Source of the DNA: Allobosea sp. BH3
Lineage (GTDB): Bacteria > Pseudomonadota > Alphaproteobacteria > Rhizobiales > Beijerinckiaceae
Length of the DNA stretch: 64,000 bases
Reading direction: 5' to 3'
Assembly: GCF_025499465.1 (NCBI RefSeq)
Contig: NZ_JAIMCA010000005.1
Coordinates: 62,001 to 126,000, forward strand
Under the pieces are notes generated by a model. It ran no database searches, was not told where the DNA came from, and saw only the letters and a program-made list of their open reading frames with translations. This document shows positions 16,922-25,231 of this stretch, piece after piece (within the stretch, counting starts at the first letter, position 1; each line of letters starts with the position of its first letter). Made by a program: the position numbers and the translations under genes.

Positions 16922-17755
16922 TTACTTGCAGGAAGCGGAATGGGCCGTGGCGTCGTAGCCCGGCATGTCCGGCACGCCGTATCCGGGGAAGGCAGTGACG
17001 GCGGCCGAGCCGGCGGCCGGCTTGATGCCGAACCACTTCTCATGCATCGCCGCGATGGTGCCGTCGGCCTTCAGGCATTCGATCGCCTGATCGAGCTCCT
17101 TGCGCAGCTCCCCGGAATCCTTGCGCAGCGCGACCGCCCAGACCAGGCCGGTCGAGTGCACAAGCGACAGCTGGATCTGCGGGTTGCTCTTCGCGGCATA
17201 CTGCACGGCGGTGTTGCCGGCGACGTTGGCATAGGCGCGGCCGGCGATGACCGCCTGCACGGCATCGGTCTGGGTGCCGAAGGATTCGACCTTCCAGCCG
17301 ATCTTCTCCTCGAGCCCGCGCGCCCAGGCGTCATAGGCCGAGCCCTTGTTGACCGCGATGACCTTGCCCTTGAGGTCGTCAAGCTTTTCGATCGGGGGGG
17401 CGCCCTTCTTGGTCATGAACTGGAAGTCGGTGTTCAGATAGCCTTCGGTGAAGAGCAGGCTCTCGGCGCGTTCCTTGGTCACGGTCACCGGGGCGACGAT
17501 GAAGTCGTAGGTGCCTGCCTGCAGGGCGGGCACCAGCCCGGAGAACTGGGCCGAGTCGACGGTGACGGTCTTGCCGAGCTTCTTGCCGATGGCTTCGGCG
17601 AGATCGATGTTGAAGCCCTCGGTTCCGCCGGAAAGCTTGGGCATGGCATGCGGCGCGAAGGTGCCGTCGACGGCGGTCTTGAGCGTGGCCTGGGCCAAGG
17701 CCGCGTGCGAGACCAGCATGGCGATGCCGAATGCGGCTGCTGCTTTGGCGAACAT
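16922..17755 (-). CDS. Periplasmic solute-binding protein (family 3) of the importer
   Basis: The 277-residue protein has a signal peptide ([23 protein letters not shown], cleavage likely after ALA) and the family 3 fold. [20 protein letters not shown] is followed by [35 protein letters not shown] and [19 protein letters not shown]. It binds small amino-acid-like ligands and feeds the permease pair. The ATG at 17755 is supported by GAGGAG upstream and by the signal peptide; a longer start would ruin the signal. It is the first gene of the five-gene operon. Because the operon ends in a carbamoylase, the ligand may be an N-carbamoyl amino acid; this is inference. Confidence 0.92.
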   Translation of the reverse strand: MFAKAAAAFGIAMLVSHAALAQATLKTAVDGTFAPHAMPKLSGGTEGFNIDLAEAIGKKLGKTVTVDSAQFSGLVPALQAGTYDFIVAPVTVTKERAESLLFTEGYLNTDFQFMTKKGAPPIEKLDDLKGKVIAVNKGSAYDAWARGLEEKIGWKVESFGTQTDAVQAVIAGRAYANVAGNTAVQYAAKSNPQIQLSLVHSTGLVWAVALRKDSGELRKELDQAIECLKADGTIAAMHEKWFGIKPAAGSAAVTAFPGYGVPDMPGYDATAHSASCK

Positions 17756-17897
17756 CTGAGGCTCCTCGAGGAAGGACGGAACAGCCTGGATCAGGCTTGT
17801 GGCTGCCCGGCAGGCAACATCGATGCCAGAACCGGCTTTATCGGTGCGCATCGCGAGCGTGGCCGCCGGCCTCGATCGCCGGCTCCGGGTCCGTGCG

Positions 17898-18341
17898 TCA
17901 TTCCGCCGGCGTGCATTCCATCCGCACGCGATCTCCCGGCTGGCTCGATGTCTGGCAGACGACCTTGGCGGGCAGGATGGGGGCTCCCGCCGGTGCCGCC
18001 AGAGCCGATGCGGGGATCGTCGGCTTGATCGCGGGCTTTGTCCGCGCCGATGCGAGCTGCGCTACGGGCCGAGGCCTCGGGGCTGAGGGACGATCGACGG
18101 CCGCGCTCGTTTCCAGCTTCCCGGCCGGGGGAGCCAGCGGAACGCTCTCGACGGGCGTCGCGCTCGCCACTTGCACCGTTGCGGGCTCGGGGTTTGGCCG
18201 CCACGGCGTCCAGGATGCGAGCCGCGCGAAAGCTTCGCTGGTCGGCTTCGTAATGGTTTCGGCGGTCGGCATCGACTGCATGCAGCCTGAAAGCATGAAG
18301 CCGGTGAGACATACGGCCGCGCGGGTCGGGCTCGACAGCAT
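17898..18341 (-). CDS. Small proline-rich lipoprotein, unknown function
   Basis: The 147-residue protein has a lipobox in MLSSPTRAAVCLTGFMLSGC, with the cysteine at residue 20 predicted to be lipidated. The mature part is rich in proline and alanine without a fold I recognise. It ends with VVCQTSSQPGDRVRMEC, where two cysteines could form a disulfide. Codon use and the lipobox support a real gene and not a shadow. It lies about 140 bases before the ABC operon and points the same way, but with no sign of coupling. The gene seems lineage-specific; role unknown. Confidence 0.6.
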   Translation of the reverse strand: MLSSPTRAAVCLTGFMLSGCMQSMPTAETITKPTSEAFARLASWTPWRPNPEPATVQVASATPVESVPLAPPAGKLETSAAVDRPSAPRPRPVAQLASARTKPAIKPTIPASALAAPAGAPILPAKVVCQTSSQPGDRVRMECTPAE

Positions 18342-18448
18342 CTTCGCCGCTCCTGCTGTGGAAATGGATCGCGAGCGGGCAGACCATGCCGGGCCGAGCT
18401 TTGGCGAGTCAACCTTCCGGAACGACAGATGCGGACGAATCGACCGGC

Positions 18449-19798
18449 TCAGGCCTTCACGACATGCGCCGCGGACGCCCCGTTCCGCTCGCAGGCATTG
18501 CGCGTGTCGATGACGAGCCGGGCCTGCGCGACCAGGGCCTTGTAGTCGACCGCGTCGTGATCCGTCGCGATCAGCACGGCGTGGTAGCTGCCCACCGTCC
18601 CGTCCAGAAGCTCGACCGAGCGCCGCCCCGCCAGCGCTGCATGCTCGCGTGTGGGCGGGATCACCGGCACGAAGGGGTCGTGATAGTCGACCGTCGCCCC
18701 GCGCTGCTCGATCAGCTCGATCAGGCGCAGCGACGGGCTTTCGCGCATATCGTCGACGTTCTTCTTGTAGGCCGCGCCGATGACGAGGATCCTGGCGCCG
18801 TTCAGCCCCTGGCCGAGGTGCTGATCCAGTGCCTGGGCCAGCTTCTCGACGACGAGGCGCGGCATGGCCGTGTTGATCTCGCCCGCGAGCTCGATGAAGC
18901 GCGCCGTGATGTCGAATTCGCGCGCCTTCCAGGACAGGTAGAACGGATCGATCGGGATGCAGTGCCCGCCGAGCCCCGGGCCGGGATAGAAGGGCATGAA
19001 GCCGAAGGGCTTGGTCTTGGCGGCGTCGATCACCTCCCAGATATCGATGCCCATCGCCGCGTAGATGACCTTGAGCTCGTTGACGAGCGCGATGTTGACC
19101 GAGCGGAAGATGTTTTCGGTCAGCTTCACGGCCTCGGCCGTCGCGGTCGACGAGACCGGAACGGTGGTTACGACGAGCTGGCCATACAGCTCCTGCGCGA
19201 TCCGCAGCGCCTCAGGGCCGTCGCCTCCCACCACCTTCGGGATCGCAGCCGTGCCGAAATTCGGATTGCCGGGATCCTCTCGCTCCGGGGAGAAGGCGAG
19301 ATAGAAGTCCTGGCCGCTCTTCAGGCCCGTCCGTTCGAGGATGGGCCTGACGACCTCGTCCGTGGTCCCCGGATAGGTCGTCGATTCGAGGACGATGAGC
19401 TGCCCCTTCCGCAGGCGGCCGGCGATCGCCTCGGCGGTCTTGGTGACGAAGCTGAGATCGGGCTCGCGGTGGCGGGTCAGCGGCGTCGGCACGCAGATGA
19501 TCAGGCCATCGGGCTCTTCCAGCCGGGAGAAGTCATCTGTCGCCAGGAAGCGCCCGGCGCGGGCTGCGGCTTCGAGCTCTGCGCCCTCGATGTGCTTGAT
19601 GCCGGTCCGGCCCCGGTTGAGGTCTTCGACGCGCGCCGCGTTGATGTCGAAGCCAAGAACCTCGTACCCCGCCCGCAGCGCTGCCAGCGCCAGCGGCACG
19701 CCGACATAGCCCAGGCCGATGATGCCGACCTTGAAGCTGCGATCCTGCACGCGCCGGAGAATGTCGCTGGCGGGCCCGGTCTGGATGGTCTCGTGCAT
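18449..19798 (-). CDS. UDP-N-acetyl-D-glucosamine 6-dehydrogenase (WbpA/TviB type)
   Basis: The 449-residue enzyme oxidises C6 of a UDP-HexNAc in two NAD-dependent steps, giving a uronic acid donor. The N-terminal NAD motif is VGIIGLGYVGVPLALAALRAGYEVLGFDI. Central STTYPGTTDEVVRPILE and FSPEREDPGN blocks follow, with KLTENIFRSVNIALVNEL carrying the conserved lysine. The catalytic cysteine is in GPGLGGHCIPIDPFYLSWKA. The GHCIPIDP spelling is typical of UDP-GlcNAc dehydrogenases (WbpA), not UDP-glucose dehydrogenases. The ATG at 19798 was chosen because residues upstream lack family resemblance and no better ribosome site exists. It stands alone on its strand between glycan blocks. Confidence 0.9.
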   Translation of the reverse strand: MHETIQTGPASDILRRVQDRSFKVGIIGLGYVGVPLALAALRAGYEVLGFDINAARVEDLNRGRTGIKHIEGAELEAAARAGRFLATDDFSRLEEPDGLIICVPTPLTRHREPDLSFVTKTAEAIAGRLRKGQLIVLESTTYPGTTDEVVRPILERTGLKSGQDFYLAFSPEREDPGNPNFGTAAIPKVVGGDGPEALRIAQELYGQLVVTTVPVSSTATAEAVKLTENIFRSVNIALVNELKVIYAAMGIDIWEVIDAAKTKPFGFMPFYPGPGLGGHCIPIDPFYLSWKAREFDITARFIELAGEINTAMPRLVVEKLAQALDQHLGQGLNGARILVIGAAYKKNVDDMRESPSLRLIELIEQRGATVDYHDPFVPVIPPTREHAALAGRRSVELLDGTVGSYHAVLIATDHDAVDYKALVAQARLVIDTRNACERNGASAAHVVKA

Positions 19799-20009
19799 GG
19801 CTTTCCCGGTGCCGGGGCGGCGCGTGCCGACCGGCTCCGGATGCTCTATGCCGCCGCTCGCGGCCCGGCAAGCCGAGGCGGTTAGTTGCAGCTGTGAAGC
19901 GCGACCTGCATGAGCGGCGCCCCTCCCCGACGCTCCCATGGATCGAAACCGTATCTCGCGCGTTGTTTCGCCGGAGCGCCACAATCAGGCGCAAGGAGCA
20001 CGACACAAT

Positions 20010-20462
20010 ATGATGACGATCAGGCAGACAGCCGCTTCCCTCGCAACGGTTCTGATGCTGGCCTCGCCGGCCATGGCGCAATCGCAGCGCTCGCTCGGCC
20101 CCTCGACGGGTACGGTCAAGATCGAGCAGGTCCAGGCGGGCTTCATTGCCTCGGGTGAGGTCGGCGGCGGCACCTTGCGCTATCAGGGCCGCTCGTACCC
20201 GATCACCGTCGGCGGCCTCGGCGTCGGCTCCATCGGCGCCTCTCGCACCGTTGCGTCCGGAAATGTCTATGGCCTGCAGCGTGCCTCCGATCTCGCCGGC
20301 GCTTATGTCCAGCTCAAGGAAGGTTGGGCCGTCGGCAATCGCGGCCGCGGCTACACCTGGCTGCGCAACGACAAGGGCGTGACGCTGCGCCTGGCCTCGC
20401 AGAGGCAGGGCCTTCAGCTTTCCCTTGGCGCCGATGGCGTGCTGATCGGCTTCAAGAACTGA
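20010..20462 (+). CDS. Small exported protein of unknown function
   Basis: The 150-residue protein has a clean signal peptide (MMTIRQTAASLATVLMLASPAMAQ, cleavage after AMA). The mature part is rich in glycine and beta-branched residues (GFIASGEVGGGTLRYQGRSYPITVGGLGVGSIGASRTVASGNVYGL), suggesting a compact beta-rich periplasmic protein. I do not recognise the family with confidence; the repeated short glycine strands recall SYLF-like or DUF1134-like envelope proteins, but I cannot confirm that. AAGGAG lies eleven bases before the ATG. It sits divergently from the dehydrogenase gene and 84 bases before the sugar-phosphate transferase gene. Confidence 0.7.
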   Translation: MMTIRQTAASLATVLMLASPAMAQSQRSLGPSTGTVKIEQVQAGFIASGEVGGGTLRYQGRSYPITVGGLGVGSIGASRTVASGNVYGLQRASDLAGAYVQLKEGWAVGNRGRGYTWLRNDKGVTLRLASQRQGLQLSLGADGVLIGFKN

Positions 20463-20546
20463 AGTCGGCCCGCGGCCACGTCGCCGCCATTGTGGGTCGT
20501 CTGAAGCTCTAGGCTTTTGCGCCGCCTCGACTATGGTGCAGGCGCT

Positions 20547-21569
20547 TTGACGATCCTCCTGATCCCTCCCGCGATCCTCGTCGCCGCCGCCGTGATGGCG
20601 GCGGCGCTTTGCGTCGCGCTGCGCCCGCTCCTGCTGCGCTATGCGCTGGCGCGGCCCAATGCCCGCTCGAGCCACAAGGTGCCGACCCCGCAGGGCGGCG
20701 GCATCGCAGTGCTGGCCGGCGCCTTCCTCGCCTTGGGCATGGCGCTTTGGCTGAGCCCGGTCGAGGCCGAGGCCGGTCGAGGTCTTTTCGTCCTTGTCCT
20801 GGCAACAGCGGCACTCGCCGCCGTCGGCGCCTGGGACGACATCCGGCCGCTGCCGGCGAGCCTGCGGCTCGTCCTGCAGGCGGCCTGCGTCGGCATTGTG
20901 CTGTTCGCGGTGGCGCCGGAACTCCGCCTCTTTCCGGAGCTGATGCCCCTGGCGGTCGAGCGGGGACTCGCGCTGCTGGCGGGTATCTGGTTCGTCAACC
21001 TCGTCAACTTCATGGACGGGCTCGACTGGGTCACCGTCGCAGGCATCCTGCCGCTGGCCGGCGCGCTCGCGCTGGCGGGAAGCCTCGGCGTCATCGATCC
21101 CGTCACGGGCTGGCTCGCCGCCGCGCTCTGCGGCGGGCTTGCCGGCTTCGCGCCCTTCAACCGGCCGGTGGCGAAGCTCTTTCTCGGCGATGTCGGCTCC
21201 CTGCCGATCGGCCTCGTCACCGCCTATCTGCTCTACCGTCTCGCCGGCGCCGGCCATCTGGCCGCGGCAATGATCCTGCCCCTCTACCATCTCGCCGATG
21301 CGACCATCACGCTGCTCAGGCGCCTCGCACGCGGCGAGAGGGTCTGGGAGGCGCATCGCTCGCATTTCTACCAGCAGGCGACGACGAACGGCTTCAGCGT
21401 GCTCGCGGTCGTCGGGCGCGTCGCGCTCCTGAACCTCGCCCTCGTCGCTCTTGCGGGCCTCTCCATCGCGCTGCCGGAGCTCCCGTACCAATTCGTCTTC
21501 CTCGCCGCTGCCGCCCTGCTGACCGGCCTGCTGCTGCGCCGTTTTGCCAACGGACCCCGCCATGGCTGA
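20547..21569 (+). CDS. Polyprenyl-phosphate N-acetylhexosamine-1-phosphate transferase (WbpL/WreU type)
   Basis: This roughly 340-residue MraY/WecA-superfamily protein has about ten membrane segments. It starts glycan synthesis by moving a HexNAc-1-phosphate to undecaprenyl phosphate on the inner face of the membrane. Key motifs are SSHKVPTPQGGGIAV, WDDIRPLP, the catalytic NFMDGLDW, and KLFLGDVGSLPIGL. The C-terminal loop HRSHFYQQATTNG matches the WbpL/GNE branch. The start is uncertain: TTG at 20547 gives a direct hydrophobic N-terminus, while TTG at 20517 adds ten residues. The gene overlaps the following reductase gene by eight bases. Beside WbpV- and CapD-like genes, QuiNAc-1-phosphate is the likely substrate. 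Confidence 0.88.
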   Translation: MTILLIPPAILVAAAVMAAALCVALRPLLLRYALARPNARSSHKVPTPQGGGIAVLAGAFLALGMALWLSPVEAEAGRGLFVLVLATAALAAVGAWDDIRPLPASLRLVLQAACVGIVLFAVAPELRLFPELMPLAVERGLALLAGIWFVNLVNFMDGLDWVTVAGILPLAGALALAGSLGVIDPVTGWLAAALCGGLAGFAPFNRPVAKLFLGDVGSLPIGLVTAYLLYRLAGAGHLAAAMILPLYHLADATITLLRRLARGERVWEAHRSHFYQQATTNGFSVLAVVGRVALLNLALVALAGLSIALPELPYQFVFLAAAALLTGLLLRRFANGPRHG

Positions 21570-22491
21570 CGGGCGCATCCTCCTGACGGGGGCCAGTGGC
21601 TTCGTCGGTCCGCATGTCGTGGCGGCGCTGCTGCGGGCGGGCTATCGGCTGCGCCTCGCCCAGCGCCGGCCAGGAGCGGCGCCGGAAGGCGTCGAGACGG
21701 TCGTCACGGGTGATCTCTCGGCACCGGCCGATTGGACCGCCGCGCTGGCCGGCGTCGATCATCTCGTGCATATGGCCGGGCTCGCCCATGCCGGGCCGGG
21801 CCTCGACGAGGCGCTCTATCGCCGCATCAACACGCAGGTGACGCTGGAGCTGGCCGGAGCCGCCGCCTCAGCCGGCGTGAAGCGCTTCGTCTATCTCTCC
21901 TCGATCAAGGCCCTCTCCGGCGGCTTCGACGGCCCGCCGCTTTCGGAAGACGCCGAGCCTGCGCCGGCAGATCCCTATGGCCGCTCCAAGCTGGCCGCCG
22001 AGCACGGGCTTGGCCGTCTCGACCTGGACTGGGTCGCGCTGCGCCCGGTGCTGGTCTACGGGCCGGGGGTGAAGGCCAATATGGCAGCGCTGCTCAGGCT
22101 GGCCCGCTCGCCCCTTCCTTTGCCCCTTGGCGGCCTGAAGGCCCCCCGTTCGCTCCTGGCGGTCGAGAACCTGGCGGATGCCATCCTCTTTGGCCTGACG
22201 CCTGCCTGCCCGGCCCGACAGGCCTATACCGTCTCGGACCCGGAGCCGATCAGCGTTGCGGGCATGCTCGCGGCGATGCGGGCGGGGCTAGGGCGTTCGC
22301 CCGGCCTGCTGCCGGTGCCGGAGCGGCTGCTCAGGGCGATGGCGCGGCTGGCCGGGCGCGAGGAGACCTTCCTGAAGCTCGCCGGCAGCCTGGTCGCGCG
22401 GCCCGGCCGCCTGCTCAGTGCCGGCTGGCGGCCGCCGGCAGAGACGAAGGCTGCGCTGGCTGAACTGGCGCGGTCGGCTCGCGACGGCTGA
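21562..22491 (+). CDS. NDP-sugar 4-ketoreductase/epimerase (WbpV/WreQ-like)
   Basis: The 309-residue short-chain enzyme begins with ILLTGASGFVGPHVVAALL (NAD(P) motif) and has LVHMAGLAHAG. RINTQVTLELAGAAASAGVKRFVYLSSIKAL leads to the active pair in DPYGRSKLAAEHGL. The run RPVLVYGPGVKANMAALLRLA and LPLPLGGLKAPRSLLAVENLADAI is characteristic of WbpV/WreQ. In Rhizobium etli, WreQ reduces UDP-4-keto-QuiNAc to UDP-QuiNAc; the same job fits here because a 4,6-dehydratase (CapD-like) and a WreU-like transferase flank it. Its last 26 codons lie opposite the end of the CapD-like gene, a real coding overlap of 77 bases. Confidence 0.86.
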   Translation: MADGRILLTGASGFVGPHVVAALLRAGYRLRLAQRRPGAAPEGVETVVTGDLSAPADWTAALAGVDHLVHMAGLAHAGPGLDEALYRRINTQVTLELAGAAASAGVKRFVYLSSIKALSGGFDGPPLSEDAEPAPADPYGRSKLAAEHGLGRLDLDWVALRPVLVYGPGVKANMAALLRLARSPLPLPLGGLKAPRSLLAVENLADAILFGLTPACPARQAYTVSDPEPISVAGMLAAMRAGLGRSPGLLPVPERLLRAMARLAGREETFLKLAGSLVARPGRLLSAGWRPPAETKAALAELARSARDG

Positions 22492-24379
22492 AATCGGGGA
22501 TCGCTTCGTCGAGTACGGCATTGGCCGCCTCGCGATCGTCGCTCTTCACCGCCGTTTCCAGTCGGGCAAGCCAGGACAGGATCTTGGCTCGGCCGGCGAA
22601 GATCGGCTTCGCCGCCATGACGCCGTCGAGCCCGGTCTCGGCCATCGGCTCGTCGCGGGCGAAGAGGATCTCGTTCAGCCGCTCGCCGGGCCTGACACCC
22701 GAGACCACGATCTCGATATCCTCGCCCGGCTCGAAGCCGGCGAGCCGGATCATCCGCTCGGCGAGGTCCATGATCCGCATGGGCTGGCCCATCTTGAGCA
22801 CATAGACCGCGGCGCGCTCCGCCTCGGGGCCATCGGCGCGAGCATGGGAGGCGGCGGTCAGCACGAGGTCGCAGGCCTCGCGGATCGTCATGAAGTAGCG
22901 GATCATCTCCGGGCTGGTCACGGTGACCGGCCCGCCGCGGGCGATCTGTGCCTTGAATTTCGGCACCACCGAGCCCACCGAGCCCAGCACATTGCCGAAG
23001 CGCACCGCCACGAGGCGGACGCCGGAAGCGGCCGCGACGAACTCGGCATCGCGCGACTGCGCATACATCTCGGCGAAGCGCTTGGTCGCGCCCAGCATCG
23101 AGACAGGCTCGATCGCCTTGTCGGTCGAGATCATCACGAACGTCTTGGTGCCGGCGGCGACGGCGGCGTCGATGACATTCATCGAGCCGAAGATATTGGT
23201 CTTGATGCCTTCGCTCCAGTCCGCCTCGAGATAAGGCACATGCTTCAGCGCGGCGGCATGGATCACGATGTCGGGCTTGAACGCGGCGAAGAGCAGCATG
23301 ATCCGCTCGCGGTCGCGCACATCGGCCAGCACGCCCGAGACGGCCGTATCCGGCGCCTGGACGGCGAGCTGCTCCGTGATCTGGAACAGGGCGGGCTCGG
23401 AACTCTCGACGACCAGGAGCTCGGACGCACCGAATGCGGCGCAGCGCAGGCAGATCTCCGAGCCGATCGAGCCGCCACCGCCGGTGACGAGCACGCGCTT
23501 GCCCTTCAGGAAGCCGCCGAGCCGCTCGCGGTCGATCGCGACCGTGGAGCGCACCAGCAGATCCTCGATCTCGAGCGGCGCGATCTCCGTGTCGCGCCCG
23601 CCTTCGCCCAGCGCCTCGATGCGCGAGATCGGCAGGGCGAGCTTGCGGGTGCGCGAAAGCCAGTTCTCCGGCTTGGCCTCGGGCGTCAGCGCCGAGGGCG
23701 TGGCGACGATGCGGCGGAAGGGTTCGCCGCGTTCGACCGCATCGTTGGCGATCCGCTCGATCTCGGAGAGAAGTCCGAGCACCGGCACGCCGCGGATCGA
23801 CTGGTTGAGATCGTCGATGCGTGGCGAGAGAATTCCGGCCGGTCGCAGCCTCCGCATGGTGCCCGCTTCCATGGCGCGGATCACCATCTCGACCTCGACG
23901 CCGCGTCCCAGGATCAGGGCCGGCAGGGTGGCCTCACGCACGGCGCTGGTGCGCGAGCGGGCATATTTGAAGTAGCGATAGCCGATGCGCGGCCCGCCCA
24001 GCAGCGCGATCTGGACGAGCCAGTAGAGCGCGATGGTGATTTTGCCGAAGTAGAAGGCGCCGTAGAAGTTCGGCGCGACCAGCACATAGTCGACCACCAG
24101 CAGCGTCACGGTCAGTACCGAAACCGCCTTGACGATGTTCGACAGGTCCGGGAGCGAGGCGAAGCGCCATTTCGACCGGTAGAGCGAGAAGAACCAGTAG
24201 ACCAGCCCGGCATAGACGACGAAGGGCGGCAGGAACTGCGGCAGGTAGCGCATATGCTCCTGCAGTTGCCATCCCTCGAAGCGGACGATGAAGACGAGGC
24301 AGATCGCCAGCGCCGTCACCACGAGGTCGTGGAGGACGATGGCTGTCTTCTTGAAGTTCTGTTTGGGGTGGGCGGCCAT
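22415..24379 (-). CDS. Membrane-bound UDP-GlcNAc 4,6-dehydratase (CapD/WbpM/FlaA1 type)
   Basis: The 654-residue protein has about four N-terminal membrane segments in its first 150 residues and then a cytoplasmic CoA-binding-like region. From about residue 300 comes the dehydratase: VLVTGGGGSIGSEICLRCAAFG, the HAAALKHVPYLEADWSEGIKTNIFGS block, and active-site ISTDKAIEPVSMLGATKR. The methionine in SMLGATK in place of tyrosine is the WbpM-type catalytic arrangement. It makes UDP-4-keto-6-deoxy-GlcNAc, the precursor for QuiNAc or FucNAc. The ATG at 24379 starts a MAAHPKQNFKKTAIVLHDL leader before the first membrane helix. Its 3' end overlaps the reductase gene on the other strand by 77 bases. 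Confidence 0.93.
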   Translation of the reverse strand: MAAHPKQNFKKTAIVLHDLVVTALAICLVFIVRFEGWQLQEHMRYLPQFLPPFVVYAGLVYWFFSLYRSKWRFASLPDLSNIVKAVSVLTVTLLVVDYVLVAPNFYGAFYFGKITIALYWLVQIALLGGPRIGYRYFKYARSRTSAVREATLPALILGRGVEVEMVIRAMEAGTMRRLRPAGILSPRIDDLNQSIRGVPVLGLLSEIERIANDAVERGEPFRRIVATPSALTPEAKPENWLSRTRKLALPISRIEALGEGGRDTEIAPLEIEDLLVRSTVAIDRERLGGFLKGKRVLVTGGGGSIGSEICLRCAAFGASELLVVESSEPALFQITEQLAVQAPDTAVSGVLADVRDRERIMLLFAAFKPDIVIHAAALKHVPYLEADWSEGIKTNIFGSMNVIDAAVAAGTKTFVMISTDKAIEPVSMLGATKRFAEMYAQSRDAEFVAAASGVRLVAVRFGNVLGSVGSVVPKFKAQIARGGPVTVTSPEMIRYFMTIREACDLVLTAASHARADGPEAERAAVYVLKMGQPMRIMDLAERMIRLAGFEPGEDIEIVVSGVRPGERLNEILFARDEPMAETGLDGVMAAKPIFAGRAKILSWLARLETAVKSDDREAANAVLDEAIPDFSRREPTAPVQPAQPSSLPAAASRH

Positions 24380-24436
24380 TGCAGGGGCGGTATCCCGCTC
24401 CCTAGACGGCTTGTCAACGCGCCGCGGCGTAATCGC

Positions 24437-25033
24437 TCAGTTCGCCTTCGGCCTTGCTTCCAGTGCGCTGAGGACGAAGGCGATCAGCTCGTCCGGCGAA
24501 GGGCCGGGGATGCATTCGCATTGGCTGATCAGCAGCGGATGCATGAAGCGGATCATTGCGGTGCGGATGCAGCCGGTCGCATGAGCCGGATCAACCGGCC
24601 GGAATTCTCCGCTGGCCACGCCCTCGGCGACCACACGCCGCAGCACGGCATCGAAACGCTCGATATGGGCGAGGATCGCGTCCCAGCTTTCCTCCATCGC
24701 GGCGCAGACCATCTCCTGCATGCGGGCATGGCCGGCGAAGCGGGCGACGTTCAGGCGGAAGGAGGTGGCGAGGATGTCGTGCAGCCTCTCGGCGGCCGGG
24801 CGGTCCTCGGCGGCAATGGCGGCGATGGCCTCTTCCTGCTCGCGCTTGTAGCGCTCGAGCACCGCCTCGTTGATCGATTTCTTGGAATCGAAGAAGCGGT
24901 AGACGTTGGCGGGGCTCATCCGCAGGGATTTCGCGATGTCGGCGACAGTCGTCTTCTGGTAGCCGATGTCCCGGAAGAACCGTTCGGCTGTGTCGACGAT
25001 GATCTGCTTGGTATCGCGTTCGGTATGGCTCAC
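24437..25033 (-). CDS. TetR-family transcriptional regulator
   Basis: This 198-residue repressor has an N-terminal TetR helix-turn-helix: IIVDTAERFFRDIGYQKTTVADIAKSLRMSPANVYRFFDSKKSINEAVL, residues about 10-60. A ligand-binding C-terminal part has a FRPVDPAHATGC segment near the end. The GTG at 25033 is chosen because the DNA-binding domain begins about ten residues later and a promoter with a 15-base palindrome lies 47-75 bases upstream; longer starts would place that operator inside the gene. Its effector is unknown. No obvious efflux or enzyme gene is divergent, so targets beyond itself are unclear. Confidence 0.88.
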   Translation of the reverse strand: MSHTERDTKQIIVDTAERFFRDIGYQKTTVADIAKSLRMSPANVYRFFDSKKSINEAVLERYKREQEEAIAAIAAEDRPAAERLHDILATSFRLNVARFAGHARMQEMVCAAMEESWDAILAHIERFDAVLRRVVAEGVASGEFRPVDPAHATGCIRTAMIRFMHPLLISQCECIPGPSPDELIAFVLSALEARPKAN

Positions 25034-25079
25034 GGCGGCGCGGGCTGGTTGATTTTCAATGAATGCGGTGAAGGTTTGA

Positions 25080-25108
25080 TCACTATGACGAATTTCGTCA
25101 TTCGTCAA
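25080..25108 (-). promoter_or_regulatory. Promoter with operator palindrome for the TetR gene
   Basis: Reading leftwards, a -35 box TTGACG (25103-25108) and a -10 box TAGTGA (25080-25085) are separated by exactly 17 bases. That spacer contains a perfect palindrome TGACGAAATTCGTCA (25086-25100). An extra half-site TGACGAA overlaps its upstream edge. A repressor bound there would block polymerase directly, so the gene is likely autoregulated. Confidence 0.7.
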
Positions 25109-25231
25109 CGCTATGGCGAATAACAGTTTTTGACTTTGATTCGCATCAATCCCGCCCAGCCCGATCCTGACAACCTGCTGACGGCCGCCTTTCAATGAAC
25201 CGATGGTGGCGAAGCTGGTTCCCTGCGGGCG

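Noticed and set aside
19533..21578. A 681-codon minus-strand frame opposite the sugar-phosphate transferase gene
   Set aside because: Low-complexity charged composition without motifs; the plus-strand membrane protein is clear.
22418..25123. A 901-codon open frame on the plus strand opposite the CapD-like and TetR genes
   Set aside because: It is histidine-, arginine- and aspartate-rich with no family motifs. The opposite strand carries two clearly recognised genes; long antisense frames are common in such GC-rich DNA.
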